This document shows, piece after piece, positions 16,411 through 24,909 of a stretch of DNA of 64,000 nucleotides. The DNA lies in NCBI GenBank assembly GCA_963816535.1, contig CAWFKW010000007.1, positions 87,136 through 151,135 on the forward strand. Reading direction: 5' to 3'. This DNA is from CAWFKW01 sp963816535. GTDB lineage: Bacteria; Bacteroidota; Ignavibacteria; Tepidaquicellales; OLB5. The position numbers and the translations under genes are program-made. Position 1 is the stretch's first letter, and every line of letters begins with the position of its first letter. The notes beneath the pieces were generated by a model, which was given only the letters and a program-made list of their open reading frames with translations, had not been told where the DNA came from and ran no database searches.

Positions 16411-16815
16411 TCACTTTTCACTTTTGCCTTTTTTCATCGCTTCTTTTACCATCTTCTCAAGGACTTTCAGGTCAATATCTTCAATCCGGTTGATGTATAT
16501 GCAGCCCTTGCCTGTTTTGGATTTTTTAGGGTCTTTAAACAGCTTTTCGGAATGCGCTACGCCGTACAAAACCAGGTTTTGTTTGCGGGGCGAGAATCCT
16601 GCATAAAACCAATTGAGTTCCCTACCGTTTGGGTACGTCAGTTTATAATCGCCGAAGCCTATAATGGCGTTTCCCCACATTTTAGGCTCATGTTTTGTGG
16701 CGTTGGTCATTATATCAAGCAAAACAAGCGCGTCATCTTTTCTTTTTTTGTCATTTACAGAATTAATGAATTTCAGAACGTTTGAGTCAGTTTTTTGTGT
16801 TTTGAGTTGAGGCAT
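16411..16815 (-). CDS. DUF1801 domain protein
   Basis: A 134-residue soluble protein of the DUF1801/YdhG-type family. It has an N-terminal helix (LKFINSVNDKKRKDDALVLL), then GNAIIGFGDYKLTYPNGREL, WFYAGFSPRKQNLVLYGVAH, and a C-terminal KTGKGCIYINRIEDIDLKVL followed by a Lys-rich tail. Biochemical function is not established. It stands alone between two gene-poor spacers. Confidence 0.8.
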   Translation of the reverse strand: MPQLKTQKTDSNVLKFINSVNDKKRKDDALVLLDIMTNATKHEPKMWGNAIIGFGDYKLTYPNGRELNWFYAGFSPRKQNLVLYGVAHSEKLFKDPKKSKTGKGCIYINRIEDIDLKVLEKMVKEAMKKGKSEK

Positions 16816-17054
16816 TGGTTATTAGTTTATTGGTTGATTTAGTTAAATAGTCAATAAAGATAATAAAAAATCAGGGAAAAGAAAAGCAGACACTGATTTG
16901 ACCGATTGACGCGGATCGAACCCGCCAAAACAATTCATAAAAAAGGTATTATTATATCAGTCGTAGCAAGTCTTGGATGGCAGCTTCACTCCCCATCTAT
17001 GAGTCCACGGCTCGTTAAGTCATAAACTATTAACAAGGAAAAAGAGTGGATTTA
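16816..17054. other. Spacer, nothing recognisable
   Basis: I see AT-rich sequence and one stretch (16908-16928) that resembles the T-arm of a tRNA on the minus strand (GGGTTCGATCC), but no acceptor or anticodon arm can be built around it. No gene is called. Confidence 0.4.
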
Positions 17055-17594
17055 TTAATGCAGATCCTTTGGATTATGCTCTTTCAGAAAGTTTTCAAGA
17101 ACCATTTTTTTTACATTAGCCGGTGTTTGTCCGATATTACATTCGTCAAATTCCGGAGAGGTAGCTCCTATCAGGCCGCCGACCATTGCAGATACGCCGC
17201 CTACCAATATGCCGGAGATCAGTCCGGCTGCCCAGGGCGATGACATAAAATTGTGGCTTGGGCTGTCGCCGCTTCCGGCAAAGACGCCGGCAATAAAGCC
17301 GATGACAAATCCGCCGCTGGCTCCAATAATTAATCCCTGCTGACTCAGTGTTCCGGATTTTATGCGGATGAGCTTGAGGTCGTTTAAAGAAAAAAGCTCC
17401 GTGTATTCAAAAGAAGATACTGCAACCGTATCGTTTTTGATCGAGATCCTGTTTGCACCCGGGAACAGGTATGTTTCTTCCGCCGCCATTTTGCTTTGTA
17501 TTTCAACATCATCAATAACATATACCGAATCAGTTTGAGCGCAAAGTTCAAAGCATCCGCAAAAAAGCGCAACGAGGATAAACTTAATTTTCAT
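17055..17594 (-). CDS. Exported glycine-zipper protein, tandem copy B
   Basis: A 179-residue protein with a signal peptide (1-19, ending FELCAQ), then TDSVYVIDDVEIQSKMA. It has two long Gly/Ala-rich hydrophobic segments, IIGASGGFVIGFIAGVFAGS and GLISGILVGGVSAMVGGLIG, with glycine spacing suited to tight helix packing. It is a diverged tandem duplicate of the gene at 17681-18217: same length, same order, shared (V/L)xDDV(E/D)IQ, SLxDLxxxR(I/V), QG(L/V)IIG and the C-terminal IGxxPxN. The shared family is not one I recognise; the two helices suggest an envelope membrane role. Confidence 0.7.
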   Translation of the reverse strand: MKIKFILVALFCGCFELCAQTDSVYVIDDVEIQSKMAAEETYLFPGANRISIKNDTVAVSSFEYTELFSLNDLKLIRIKSGTLSQQGLIIGASGGFVIGFIAGVFAGSGDSPSHNFMSSPWAAGLISGILVGGVSAMVGGLIGATSPEFDECNIGQTPANVKKMVLENFLKEHNPKDLH

Positions 17595-17680
17595 CAGCCA
17601 GTTCGATAATTCTCAGCAAAAACAGCAATGGTCCCGCAAGGCGGGATTTTTAGTCAATTACAGAAGAATCGCCTGAGAGC

Positions 17681-18217
17681 CTATTGCTCGATGCTGTGTT
17701 TCTTAATGAAACCGATGAGCGCATCTCTTTTGGAATTTTCAGGGATCTTACCGATCCCGGCATCTTTAAAAACAGGCGCTCCTTCGCCAATCAATCCGCC
17801 CACTACGGCGCAGACGCCGCCGATAATGACGCCGCCCAGCAAGCCGACTCCCCATTTTGTCGATGTCAGGCCATCGCCACCGTTATCGCCTCCGCTGGAG
17901 ATCATCCCGCTTATAAATCCTAAAAGGAATCCGCCAACGCCGCCTATAATCACTCCCTGTTTTCCATGAGAGCTGGTTTGAACGCGTACATCCCGAAGGT
18001 CGCCCAATGAGAATTCACGGCTTTCGAATGAGTTAGATATCATCAGGGAATTTGAAGTAACCGTCACGTTATTCATTCCGCTAAATGAATAAATATTGTT
18101 TGGTTTCAGGGTTGTTTGGATGTCAACATCATCTGTCAGAAATGTTGAATCGGTTTGTGCTATTGCATCAATGGAACAGCACAGCAAAACAATAAGGATG
18201 AATTTCATTTTCATCAT
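17681..18217 (-). CDS. Exported glycine-zipper protein, tandem copy A
   Basis: A 178-residue paralogue of the following gene. The signal peptide (about 1-20, ending SIDAIAQ) is followed by TDSTFLTDDVDIQTTLK, then FSLGDLRDVRV and the paired Gly-rich helices GVIIGGVGGFLLGFISGMIS and VGLLGGVIIGGVCAVVGGLI. Start codons cluster (MMKM); the first ATG is listed. The 86-bp gap to copy B contains the small dyad CCCGCaaggCGGG (about 17634-17645), which could trim transcription between the copies. Function unknown. Confidence 0.7.
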   Translation of the reverse strand: MMKMKFILIVLLCCSIDAIAQTDSTFLTDDVDIQTTLKPNNIYSFSGMNNVTVTSNSLMISNSFESREFSLGDLRDVRVQTSSHGKQGVIIGGVGGFLLGFISGMISSGGDNGGDGLTSTKWGVGLLGGVIIGGVCAVVGGLIGEGAPVFKDAGIGKIPENSKRDALIGFIKKHSIEQ

Positions 18218-18242
18218 GAATATTCAGTGTAAAATTAACAAA

Positions 18243-18285
18243 AAAGGGAAATAGCTTCACAATGATGTGAAGCATAATTCCCTTT
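18243..18285 (-). terminator. Intrinsic terminator upstream of the tandem copies
   Basis: On the minus strand a two-part stem, AAAGGGAA..GCTTCAC with GTGAAGC..TTCCCTTT, is followed by a T-run. It lies between acs and the copy A gene, so it should end transcription coming from acs. Confidence 0.7.
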
Positions 18286-18379
18286 GGTTACACAAATATA
18301 ATTAAATATTTAGAAAAAGGGAGAAAAAAAATACCGTGATTACGTTAATTGGGATAATTGGTTAAATAGTAAAAAAAAA

Positions 18380-18665
18380 TTCACAAGGCACGAAGACACA
18401 AAGTGGCGATTAATAAAATACGGCATCTATCGTCCCATTAGAGCAGCAATTTCGTAGGGCTGAAATTTATCCTCTATTAAAATTTAAATTATTAGATTCC
18501 CGATCCCGCCTAACAAAACGGCGGGCAGGCGAGTCGGGAATGACAAGCAAAACAACCTGTAACTTGTAACCTGTAACTTGTAACCTGCGACTGGTTTCAT
18601 CATTTAATCCGCAATCGACATTCCGCAATCCGAAATCGAGAGATTGCTTCGTCGCTGGCGCTCCC
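18380..18665. repeat. Cluster of dispersed spacer repeats
   Basis: This gene-free stretch consists of known-looking repeat pieces. TTCACAAGGCACGAAGACAC at 18379 is related to tracts at 34.2 and 39.8 kb. GATTCCCG..CGGGAATGAC (18495-18543) is a 49-bp hairpin family also present at 39.9 kb. Direct repeats of CCTGTAACTTGTAA lie at 18555-18590, and AGATTGCTTCGTCGCTGGCG at 18640. An 84-codon frame across them is not credible. Confidence 0.65.
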
Positions 18666-18674
18666 CGCAAATTG

Positions 18675-20621
18675 TTACTCTTCGTCTTCGCGCAAATGCT
18701 CAAGCGTTGAAAAATCTTCAAGCGTGGTTGTATCTCCGGTGACTTTTCCCTGCGTTGCTATTTCACGAAGCAGGCGCCGCATAATTTTGCCGCTGCGGGT
18801 TTTTGGCAAAGCTTCTGTAAAGCGAATTTCATCGGGCCTGGCCAGAGAGCCTATTTGTTTCACAACCCATTCTTTCAGTTCTGAGTTAAGCTCATCGCTC
18901 GGTTTGTATTTGCTTTCAAGCGTTACAAAAGCAAATATCGCGCTGCCTTTCAGGTCGTCGGGCCTGCCGACCACAGCGCTTTCGGCGACTTTCGGGTGCG
19001 CGACCAGCGCCGATTCAACTTCCGCGGTCCCGATCCTGTGTCCGCTTACATTAATAACATCATCAACTCTTCCCATTATCCAGAAGTACCCGTCTTTATC
19101 GCGCCGCGCGCCGTCGCCCGTGAAGTACACGCCTTTGAACTCGCTCCAGTACTGCTTCTTGTAGCGTTCATCATCGCCCCAGATAGTTCTCAGCATTGCG
19201 GGCCACGGATGCTTGCAAACAAAATAGCCGCCTTCGTTTACTTTAGCTTTATGCCCTTCTTTTGAAACCACTTCCATCTGGATGCCGAAGAACGGAAGCG
19301 TAGCGGTTCCCGGTTTTGTCGGCGTAGCGCCGGGCAGCGGCGTAACCATGATTGCTCCGGTTTCGGTCTGCCACCAGGTATCAACTATCGGGCATTTACC
19401 TTTGCCGATAACTTTATAATACCACATCCACGCTTCGGGATTAATGGGTTCGCCCACCGTTCCAAGAAGCCTGAGCGAATCTAATTTATGCCGAAGCGGC
19501 CATTCCTCCCCCCACTTAATGAATGCGCGTATAGCCGTAGGCGCAGTGTAGAAAATATTTACTTTGTACTTATCTATGATTTCCCAGAACCTGTCGGGAT
19601 TCGGAAAATTCGGGGCGCCTTCGTACATTAAAGTAGTGGCGCCGTTTTGAAGCGGCCCGTAAATAACATACGAGTGACCGGTCACCCATCCCGCATCGGC
19701 TGTGCACCAGTAAACGTCTTCATCTTTCAGGTCAAAAACGTATTTTGTAGTGATGTAAGTCATAACCGAATAGCCGCCGGTTGTATGCAAAATTCCTTTT
19801 GGCTTACCGGTTGTGCCGCTGGTGTAGAGTATGTAAAGCGGGTGCTCCGAATCCAGCTGCTCGGCCGGGCAAACATCATCAACGCCCTGCATCAATTCAT
19901 GATACCAGTGGTCGCGTCCGTAATGCATCTGTATTTCCTGCCCGGTGCGCTGAACAACAATAACATTTTCAATTGTAGGACAATTGGGCATGGCCTCATC
20001 AACGTTTGCTTTCAGATTAATTATTGTTCCCCTGCGGTAACAACCGTCTGAGGTGATAACCATCTTCGCTTCGGCGTCGTTAATTCTGTCAACCAGCGCA
20101 GAGGCGGAGAATCCGCCGAACACTATAGAATGCACAGCGCCAATTCTGGTACAGGCGAGCATCGCAACGGCAATTTCAGGAATCATCGGCATGTAGATGC
20201 AGACCCTGTCGCCTTTCATGATTCCCATTTTCTTCAGCGCGTTCGAGAATTTACAGACCTGGCGGAAGAGTTCCTGGTAGGTCCAGGTAGCGGTTTCACC
20301 GTTTTCTCCTTCCCAGATAATTGCGGCTTTATTTCTGCGCCATGATGAAATGTGCCTATCGAGGCAGTTATAGCTCATGTTTATTTTGCCGCCGACAAAC
20401 CACTTAGAGTGCGGGGCTTTCCAATCGAGAACCTTTTTCCATCTCCTGAACCAGTAAAGCTCTTCGGCAATTTTAGCCCAGAATTTTTCGGGATGTTTAA
20501 TTGACTCCGCGTACATTTTTTTGTACTGGGCCATAGATTTAATATGCGCTCGCGCGGAAAACGGCGCCTTTGGCTTGAAAACTCTTTTTTCTCTTTCTAA
20601 TGAAGTTATACGTTGGTCCAT
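18675..20621 (-). CDS. acs: Acetyl-CoA synthetase (AMP-forming)
   Basis: Converts acetate, ATP and CoA to acetyl-CoA, AMP and PPi in the cytoplasm. The 648-residue protein is full length and shows the family in order: N-terminal MAQYKKMYAESIKHPEKFWA, ATP-binding LYILYTSGTTGKPKG, DAGWVTGHSYVIYGPL, the acetate/CoA pocket VDTWWQTETGAIMVTPLPG, ITGRVDD-type hinge IMGRVDDVINVSGHRIGTAE, and the C-terminal PKTRSGKIMRRLLREIA. Lys612 in SGKIMRR is the catalytic lysine controlled by acetylation in other bacteria. No acetyltransferase or deacetylase gene is adjacent. It is a monocistronic unit with a terminator downstream at 18243-18285. Confidence 0.96.
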   Translation of the reverse strand: MDQRITSLEREKRVFKPKAPFSARAHIKSMAQYKKMYAESIKHPEKFWAKIAEELYWFRRWKKVLDWKAPHSKWFVGGKINMSYNCLDRHISSWRRNKAAIIWEGENGETATWTYQELFRQVCKFSNALKKMGIMKGDRVCIYMPMIPEIAVAMLACTRIGAVHSIVFGGFSASALVDRINDAEAKMVITSDGCYRRGTIINLKANVDEAMPNCPTIENVIVVQRTGQEIQMHYGRDHWYHELMQGVDDVCPAEQLDSEHPLYILYTSGTTGKPKGILHTTGGYSVMTYITTKYVFDLKDEDVYWCTADAGWVTGHSYVIYGPLQNGATTLMYEGAPNFPNPDRFWEIIDKYKVNIFYTAPTAIRAFIKWGEEWPLRHKLDSLRLLGTVGEPINPEAWMWYYKVIGKGKCPIVDTWWQTETGAIMVTPLPGATPTKPGTATLPFFGIQMEVVSKEGHKAKVNEGGYFVCKHPWPAMLRTIWGDDERYKKQYWSEFKGVYFTGDGARRDKDGYFWIMGRVDDVINVSGHRIGTAEVESALVAHPKVAESAVVGRPDDLKGSAIFAFVTLESKYKPSDELNSELKEWVVKQIGSLARPDEIRFTEALPKTRSGKIMRRLLREIATQGKVTGDTTTLEDFSTLEHLREDEE

Positions 20622-20639
20622 AAAATATTCAGTAATAGT

Positions 20640-20930
20640 TTAATTGAAGTGAAAGTAAGCAATAATACGGGGTTTTTGTAAAAGTTTCCAGAGATTAGCA
20701 GATTATTGAGACTTGGTTTTAGCCAAGCCGAAATCCCGCTTGCGGGATCAGATTGAAGATTATCAGATTGAAGATTATTAGATTGAAGATTAAGGAGATG
20801 GGTCTATACTAAAACTCAGACCACCCCTAACCCCCTTCTTATAAAAGGAGGTGGGAACAATTTCTAAACTATTTTTTATTTTTGTTTCAATTCGTAGCAC
20901 GAACTTAAAGTCGTGCCACGAAGCTTGTAA
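20640..20930. repeat. Repeat-filled spacer
   Basis: It contains the hairpin CTTGGttttagCCAAG (about 20713-20728), the palindrome ATCCCGCttGCGGGAT (20732-20747), and three tandem copies of AGATTGAAGATTA(T/A) (about 20752-20795). There is a CCACCCCTAACCCCCTTCTT unit with AAAAGGAGGTGGG (20821-20855) and a GCACGAACTTAAAGTCGTGC hairpin near 20897. No coding signal. Confidence 0.6.
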
Positions 20931-21785
20931 TTATTTATCGCCGGCTTTTTTAATTGGGTCCACGGTTTGATCTATGCAATTGCTTCCGAATTCTTTTTTG
21001 GACCACTCGGACCTTACAGTTAAGCAAAGGTGATAATCACCTGGCGGAAACACACCGCTTGCAAGTATCGAGTCTCTTTTTTGTTCCATTTTGAAACGGT
21101 TCCAGACAGAATGTTTCCAGGTTGATGACACGTCCTGCGTTTCACCCGGTTTAATGCTGAACGCGCGGGAGCAAGCTTCGAGCATAGTTTCGCCATCATA
21201 AGTCAGAATGATATACACTTCGACAATTTGTTTAAACTTTGATTTATTAGTAATCGTAGAATTCCACAGGTCATCAAGCGCTAATTGTCCTTTTGGCGGC
21301 TGTTTGGCTTTAATTTCCAGGACGGCATCATTCTCGTAATTATCGACTGTGTGATTGACGCATGTATTCCCAAGCGGATTATTAAAATCCGGCTGGTTCT
21401 TTGTATTTGCCGCATACGCCGTCATGCAGATCTTATAATCGCCGATCAGGAAATCATTTTCGCGTATTATCATGCCTTCTTTAATATTGCTGTACCAGCC
21501 TTTCAGCGGCGGCTCTTCGAATTTTAGATCAATGTCGATCGATTCACCGGAAGCAATTGAATAATTTTTAGTCGAGCTTTTATATAACAATGTATCGTTA
21601 TATGTTACGTCTAATGTAAAGCAAACATTTTGATTGTCCTTACCTTTGTTTACCGCGTCAAACTTCCATAGGTCGTTTCCGTTAAGCGTTCCTTTTGGAA
21701 AATCTTTAAATTTGATCTCGATCTGCGAATATGATACTGCAGCAAACATTACAAACAATAAAAGAAATGATAATACTTTTTTCAT
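20931..21785 (-). CDS. Exported protein with two duplicated domains
   Basis: A 284-residue exported protein, signal peptide 1-20 (ending AAVSYSQ). The mature part is an internal duplication of about 115 residues. Copy 1 has FPKGTLNGNDLWKFDAVNKG, DVTYNDTLLYKSSTKNYSIA, GDYKICMTAYA and NTCVNHTVD. Copy 2 has PPKGQLALDDLWNSTITNKS, ILTYDGETMLEACSRAFSIK, GDYHLCLTVRS and SNCIDQTVD. Each copy has two conserved Cys that could pair in the periplasm, and the strand pattern suggests an Ig-like fold. There is no T9SS tail or lipobox. Function unknown. Confidence 0.75.
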   Translation of the reverse strand: MKKVLSFLLLFVMFAAVSYSQIEIKFKDFPKGTLNGNDLWKFDAVNKGKDNQNVCFTLDVTYNDTLLYKSSTKNYSIASGESIDIDLKFEEPPLKGWYSNIKEGMIIRENDFLIGDYKICMTAYAANTKNQPDFNNPLGNTCVNHTVDNYENDAVLEIKAKQPPKGQLALDDLWNSTITNKSKFKQIVEVYIILTYDGETMLEACSRAFSIKPGETQDVSSTWKHSVWNRFKMEQKRDSILASGVFPPGDYHLCLTVRSEWSKKEFGSNCIDQTVDPIKKAGDK

Positions 21786-21872
21786 GACAATTGCCGGTTA
21801 GTTAGATTACGAATTTTTAGAATCTGTAAACATAACGCCTTTTTGCAAGAAATTCAATAACTTACAATAAAA

Positions 21873-21902
21873 AACCTGCCTCCGTAATGTCAGAAGCAGG
21901 TT
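21873..21902 (-). terminator. Intrinsic terminator of the lipoprotein gene
   Basis: On the minus strand AACCTGCTTC pairs with GAGGCAGGTT (10 bp, one G-T) around a 10-nt loop, followed by TTTTATT. It is placed 60 bp after the stop of the gene at 21962-22675. Confidence 0.85.
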
Positions 21903-21961
21903 AACAATTATTATGATTTTTAATCGAATATATTCATCCGGAGCTGTACAAAATTGAACAT

Positions 21962-22675
21962 CTAGTAATCCCGATAAATATAATCAGAAAGCCGTTCCGG
22001 CTGCGGTCCGCCGTTATAATACCATTTAGCGCTCGCGTTAGGCTCGGTGTTTGATTCAGAAATTTTGGTTGGCTGTCCTCCATAGACATCGGTATAGAGA
22101 ATGACCACTTTGTTCCAGCATGCCAGTCCGTTGACCGAGGCATTTACCGTATCGTGAATCAATGAACCGCATACACTTGTACCGTTCAGTGTAAATGCTA
22201 CAGTAGAATAAACAAAAGCATCGACAAATTCGCCTGCTGCATACCCGTTTGTATCGTAATTACTTCTAAGCAGCGCTCCTATCTGCGTATTAGTACTGTC
22301 ATAAACTTCAAAAAAGGCGACGGCTAGTTTTGCGCCTGCGGGATAGGTGATAGTGGGATGGCAAGTCGTATCAACGACAGGAGTCAGCAAGCCTCCGGCA
22401 GGAGGGGTGGTAAGATTTATGGAAAAGGCTCCCGTTGAATTGATCGTGCCGGTATCAACAACATACCTGTTCGTATGCGAGTAGTCATAAACGGCAAGAT
22501 ACAAATATACTTTACCAGTATGCGTCCAGTTAAAGATCTGGCCGCTCAGGCTTGTCACACAACTGCCGCCGCTGTTAGTAGTGGTAGTGTTTGTGGTGGT
22601 GTCACTGTTGCAGGAATATACAATAACTAACGCAACAAGCGCCACTAAAGCCGCAAAATGAATGGTTGTCTTCAT
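21962..22675 (-). CDS. Putative lipoprotein, Thr/Asn-rich linker
   Basis: A 237-residue protein with an N-terminal hydrophobic segment ending LVIVYSCNSD, a probable lipobox with Cys22, then a Thr/Asn-rich linker. The rest looks like extracellular beta-sandwich sequence (e.g. IFNWTHTGKVYLYLAVYDYS, TGAFSINLTTPPAGGL, DTVNASVNGLACWNKVVILY). No catalytic motif and no family that I recognise. An intrinsic terminator follows. A single-gene unit. Confidence 0.65.
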   Translation of the reverse strand: MKTTIHFAALVALVALVIVYSCNSDTTTNTTTTNSGGSCVTSLSGQIFNWTHTGKVYLYLAVYDYSHTNRYVVDTGTINSTGAFSINLTTPPAGGLLTPVVDTTCHPTITYPAGAKLAVAFFEVYDSTNTQIGALLRSNYDTNGYAAGEFVDAFVYSTVAFTLNGTSVCGSLIHDTVNASVNGLACWNKVVILYTDVYGGQPTKISESNTEPNASAKWYYNGGPQPERLSDYIYRDY

Positions 22676-22836
22676 TTTATTCCTTTGTTTAATTGATAAA
22701 AAACTGCTTATTGACTTAGCGCAAATTTAACACATTTAAATTTTACAAACATTTCTGAATTGAAACAGTTTAGAAGCTGACCTCTTTATAATATCTCCAC
22801 CTTATTAGTAAGGGGGAGACGAAAAAGAGCTTTCCC

Positions 22837-24825
22837 CTATTTAATAAGCATCATTTTCCTCGTTTGAACGTAACCATCAGTACGCATAGTATAAAAATAA
22901 ACGCCCGATGGATAATCAGCCGCGTTCCATTGGATCTCATACGAGCCCTGCTGTAGCTGCGAATTTACAAGTTCCGCAACTTTCTTTCCGGTAATGTCAT
23001 AGACTGTAACTTTTACAAAACCGGTCTTAACTACCTGCAAACCAATTTTAGTTGAAGGATTAAACGGATTAGGATAATTTTGCTTCAAACTAAAACCACC
23101 AGGAACATCCTGCGATATATTCCTGACTGAAACCAAAGTTGAAGTAAGATCTAATGTCAGAGTCCATGCATTCAAAGTTCCGGTGTGTCCCGTGGTTCTG
23201 TCATATACTTTCAGTATCCATGCGCCTGAGGGATCGAAGTTAATAAACTGTGAGAGCGGTTTGGTTGGCCTGAAATTTCCAGTAAATGGAGGCGCTCCGT
23301 TTGAAATTAAAGTTAATGATGAATCACTTAGAGCTGTGCCAATAAAATTAGCCCCGCTTCCGCCAAGCTGATATATTAATGTATCTGTATTGGTAAAATG
23401 TAATAATGATATTTCAAGGTCTCCGTCATTTGGATAAATAATTGTATCAATTGAAACATTAACGTACGAAACATAATAAGAAGATAGATCGCTGCCGGCG
23501 ACTGTTATTGTATCCAGCGTACTTTGGTTTCCCTGAATTATTCCATTCAAATTACTGTGAGAGTTTACTAAAATATAATTCGAGGGTACAAAGACCCAGA
23601 CCGCCCCGGCATTTGTATTATCGGCGACCCCGCCATCTAAAACGGTAACCCCGTCTGACGAAATAGCAACAGATGTGCCCTGCCCCGAAAATCCGATTGC
23701 GCCTGTGCCGGCAAGTTTTGAACCAAACTGCGACCAAACGTTGCCGCTGCGGGTAAAAGACCAGATTGCGCCTGCTCCGCTATTATCTGCAGGGCCGCCG
23801 GCAACAAAAGTATTGCCGTCTGAAGAAATTGATACTGAAAGACCTAACTGGGGAGAACCATTCGCTCCGGCTCCGGTAAGTTTGGGACCCTGTTGATACC
23901 ACAGACTGCCGCTCCGGGTAAATACCCAGACAGCCCCTGCATTATTATTATCATGGAAGGCGCCGACTATTGTTGTATTTCCATCAGAAGATGTTGCGAC
24001 TGAAATCCCCTGCCCTGACATTCCACTACCTCCTTCGCCAACAAGCCTTGAGCCCTGCTGTTCCCATGCGCCGGACGTTCTGGTGAATACCCAAACCGCT
24101 CCTGTCTGGTTATTGTCATATGGTCCGCCTTCTATAGCGGTATTCCCGTTTGCAGAAATTGCAACCGAACTTCCCTGAGAAGCGCTTCCAACAGCTCCTG
24201 TTCCAATAAGCTTAGAACCCTGTTGAGTCCATACTCCCCCATTTCTGACAAATATCCAAACCGCCCCGGTGTTAGATTGATCATAAGAACCGCCTTCAAT
24301 AATTGTATTACCATCAGAAGATATAGCAACAGAATATCCCTGCTGTGAATTAATTCCGCCGGTGCCTGCATGCTTTGTACCCTGTTGAGTCCACACGCCC
24401 GCAGATCGGGTAAAGATCCATATTGCTCCCAGGTATCCGTTATCTCCAATCCCACCTTCTACAACTGTATTTCCGTCAGAAGATATAGCAACCGAGTAAC
24501 CCTGGTAGCCAGTTCCAACAACTCCAGTTCCAACAAGTTTAGCGCCTTGCTGAGTCCAGACGCCGCCGCTTCGTGTGTAAATCCAGATGGCTCCGGCAAA
24601 TCCATTATCGCCAAAGCCGCCAACGACAGCGGTATTGCCGTCTGCTGAAATTGCAACTGAGTTGCCTTGATCAGTATTCCCTATTCCTTCGGAACCAACC
24701 AGTTTAGGACCCTGCTGAATAAATTGTGCATAAAGTAAGTTTGGGATAAAGATTCCGGCTAAGAGCAAGATAACCAATAATTTTTCTTTACCCGATAAAA
24801 ATCGGGAGTTGTTGTTGTTTGCCAT
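22837..24825 (-). CDS. T9SS-exported FG-GAP-like propeller protein with P-domain
   Basis: A 662-residue exported protein. After a signal segment (KEKLLVILLLAGIFIPNLLY, AQ) come about eight repeats of 50 residues with SVAISADGNTAVVGG, GAIWIYTRSGGVWTQQG and KLVGTG, an FG-GAP/integrin-like propeller of low divergence. Then a P-domain (about 430-560; VNVSIDTIIYPNDGDLEISL, GGSGANFIGTALSDS, DPSGAWILKVYD) and a C-terminal T9SS sorting domain (QNYPNPFNPSTKI, ending GVYFYTMRTDGYVQTRKMML). The P-domain plus tail matches that of the 5046-6899 protein although the propellers are unrelated in repeat type. AAGGAG precedes the ATG. Divergent from paralogue 3. Confidence 0.88.
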   Translation of the reverse strand: MANNNNSRFLSGKEKLLVILLLAGIFIPNLLYAQFIQQGPKLVGSEGIGNTDQGNSVAISADGNTAVVGGFGDNGFAGAIWIYTRSGGVWTQQGAKLVGTGVVGTGYQGYSVAISSDGNTVVEGGIGDNGYLGAIWIFTRSAGVWTQQGTKHAGTGGINSQQGYSVAISSDGNTIIEGGSYDQSNTGAVWIFVRNGGVWTQQGSKLIGTGAVGSASQGSSVAISANGNTAIEGGPYDNNQTGAVWVFTRTSGAWEQQGSRLVGEGGSGMSGQGISVATSSDGNTTIVGAFHDNNNAGAVWVFTRSGSLWYQQGPKLTGAGANGSPQLGLSVSISSDGNTFVAGGPADNSGAGAIWSFTRSGNVWSQFGSKLAGTGAIGFSGQGTSVAISSDGVTVLDGGVADNTNAGAVWVFVPSNYILVNSHSNLNGIIQGNQSTLDTITVAGSDLSSYYVSYVNVSIDTIIYPNDGDLEISLLHFTNTDTLIYQLGGSGANFIGTALSDSSLTLISNGAPPFTGNFRPTKPLSQFINFDPSGAWILKVYDRTTGHTGTLNAWTLTLDLTSTLVSVRNISQDVPGGFSLKQNYPNPFNPSTKIGLQVVKTGFVKVTVYDITGKKVAELVNSQLQQGSYEIQWNAADYPSGVYFYTMRTDGYVQTRKMMLIK

Positions 24826-24909
24826 TATGAAATTCTCCTTTGGTTTATTTTTTTAAAACTTCAAATTACGTTCTTAAGCAGAAAGTAATTGCGTTTCTAA
24901 CAGGCTTTA

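Noticed and set aside
16900..16990. Possible tRNA on the minus strand (GGGTTCGATCC)
   Set aside because: The T-arm does not pair correctly and no acceptor, D or anticodon arm can be built around it.
18467..18721. 84-codon frame upstream of the acs stop
   Set aside because: It is made of dispersed repeat sequence (GATTCCCG hairpin and CTGTAACTTG repeats) and overlaps the end of acs in another frame.
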